DNA from: an uncultured Peptostreptococcaceae bacterium
GTDB taxonomy: Bacteria > Bacillota > Clostridia > Tissierellales > Peptoniphilaceae
Direction of reading: 5' to 3'
DNA: 5,999 nt
Assembly: GCA_945910665.1 (NCBI GenBank)
Contig: CAMDZK010000074.1
Location: 1-5,999 of the forward strand
Part shown: positions 5,704 to 5,999 of the stretch, one piece after another
Layout: the number at the start of each line of letters is the position of its first letter
How positions within the stretch are numbered: the stretch's first letter is position 1
Notes under the pieces: generated by a model
What the model was told of the DNA's origin: nothing
Seen by the model: only the letters and a program-made list of their open reading frames with translations
The model's database searches: none
Position numbers and translations under genes: made by a program

Positions 5704-5999
5704 TGCAGACGATACTTGAAGCGTTCCTTCTCATTTTTATGGCCGAATTAGGGGATAAATCAATGCTCTTGGCGATGACTTTCGCCACACGATTTCCGCT
5801 CAAACAAGTCATTCCAGGAATTTTTCTAGGAATTCTCGCAAACCACGGAGTAGCCGTTTTGATTGGATCCCAAGCGGGACGATTACTGCCGACACATATC
5901 ATCGCACCCTTATCTGGAATTTTATTTTTATTTTTTGCCCTCTCGAATTTAAAACTCGAAGAAGAGGAAGAAGAGGAACATACAAGTGCGAAAACTATT
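5703..5999 (+). CDS. GDT1/UPF0016 (TMEM165-like) cation transporter, 3' end cut by window
   Basis: Ninety-nine residues of the N-terminal half are present. Membrane helix 1 carries the family signature AELGDKS (14-20; consensus E-x-G-D-K/R-T/S), whose acidic residues bind the cation. Further helices lie at about 34-55 and 66-82, followed by a run of seven Glu (86-92) beginning the central cytoplasmic loop. Family members exchange Mn2+ or Ca2+ for H+; bacterial members such as MneA of Vibrio cholerae export Mn2+ (family knowledge). The second half, with the repeated motif, should lie beyond 5999. GGGAGGG (5692-5698) lies 4 bases before the ATG, which overlaps the preceding stop as TAATG, so it is the fifth gene of the operon. 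No Mn riboswitch (yybP-ykoY) is visible directly upstream. Confidence 0.92.
   Translation, partial: MQTILEAFLLIFMAELGDKSMLLAMTFATRFPLKQVIPGIFLGILANHGVAVLIGSQAGRLLPTHIIAPLSGILFLFFALSNLKLEEEEEEEHTSAKTI

Overview
The window looks like chromosomal DNA from a low-GC Gram-positive bacterium (Bacillota). The evidence is AGGAGG-type ribosome binding sites before most genes, moderate-to-low GC, a close relative of CcpA, a YtxH plus DUF948 stress-protein pair, and a YheI/BmrC-type ABC exporter. A well-formed sigma-B-like promoter suggests a lineage with SigB (Bacillales-like), but I cannot name the genus. I see no insertion sequence, prophage, CRISPR array, tRNA or rRNA.

Layout. (1) Positions 1-1623, minus strand: an ABC exporter half-transporter whose C-terminus is cut by the window edge. 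Its Walker B carries Asp in place of the catalytic Glu, which marks it as the degenerate-site subunit of a heterodimeric exporter. The partner gene should lie just beyond position 1. (2) Positions 1624-1790: a divergent intergenic region with an extended -10 promoter for the exporter and a sigma-B-like promoter reading the other way. (3) Positions 1791-2869, plus strand: a two-gene envelope/stress unit, a YtxH-family protein with a C-terminal 11-residue repeat domain resembling LEA proteins, then a DUF948 (YtxG-like) membrane protein. A strong intrinsic terminator closes the unit. (4) Positions 2870-2996: the terminator, an inverted repeat and a likely sigma-A promoter. (5) Positions 2997-5999, plus strand: five tightly packed genes, each overlapping the next or 2 bp from it: a diacylglycerol-kinase-family lipid kinase, a CcpA-like LacI-family regulator, a small three-helix membrane protein starting with TTG, a 140-residue protein of unknown function, and the first 99 residues of a GDT1/UPF0016 cation transporter.

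How they may work together. The YtxH/DUF948 pair is probably induced by general stress and acts at the membrane. The five-gene unit joins lipid phosphorylation, carbon-type regulation and a predicted Mn/Ca transporter in one transcript. The arrangement is clear in the sequence, but a shared function is only inference. The points most worth following up are the CcpA-like regulator that has lost the usual ligand-contacting Asp, the operator-like palindromes near it, and the two unassigned small proteins translated between it and the transporter. I found no clear evidence of a wholly new defence or mobile system.
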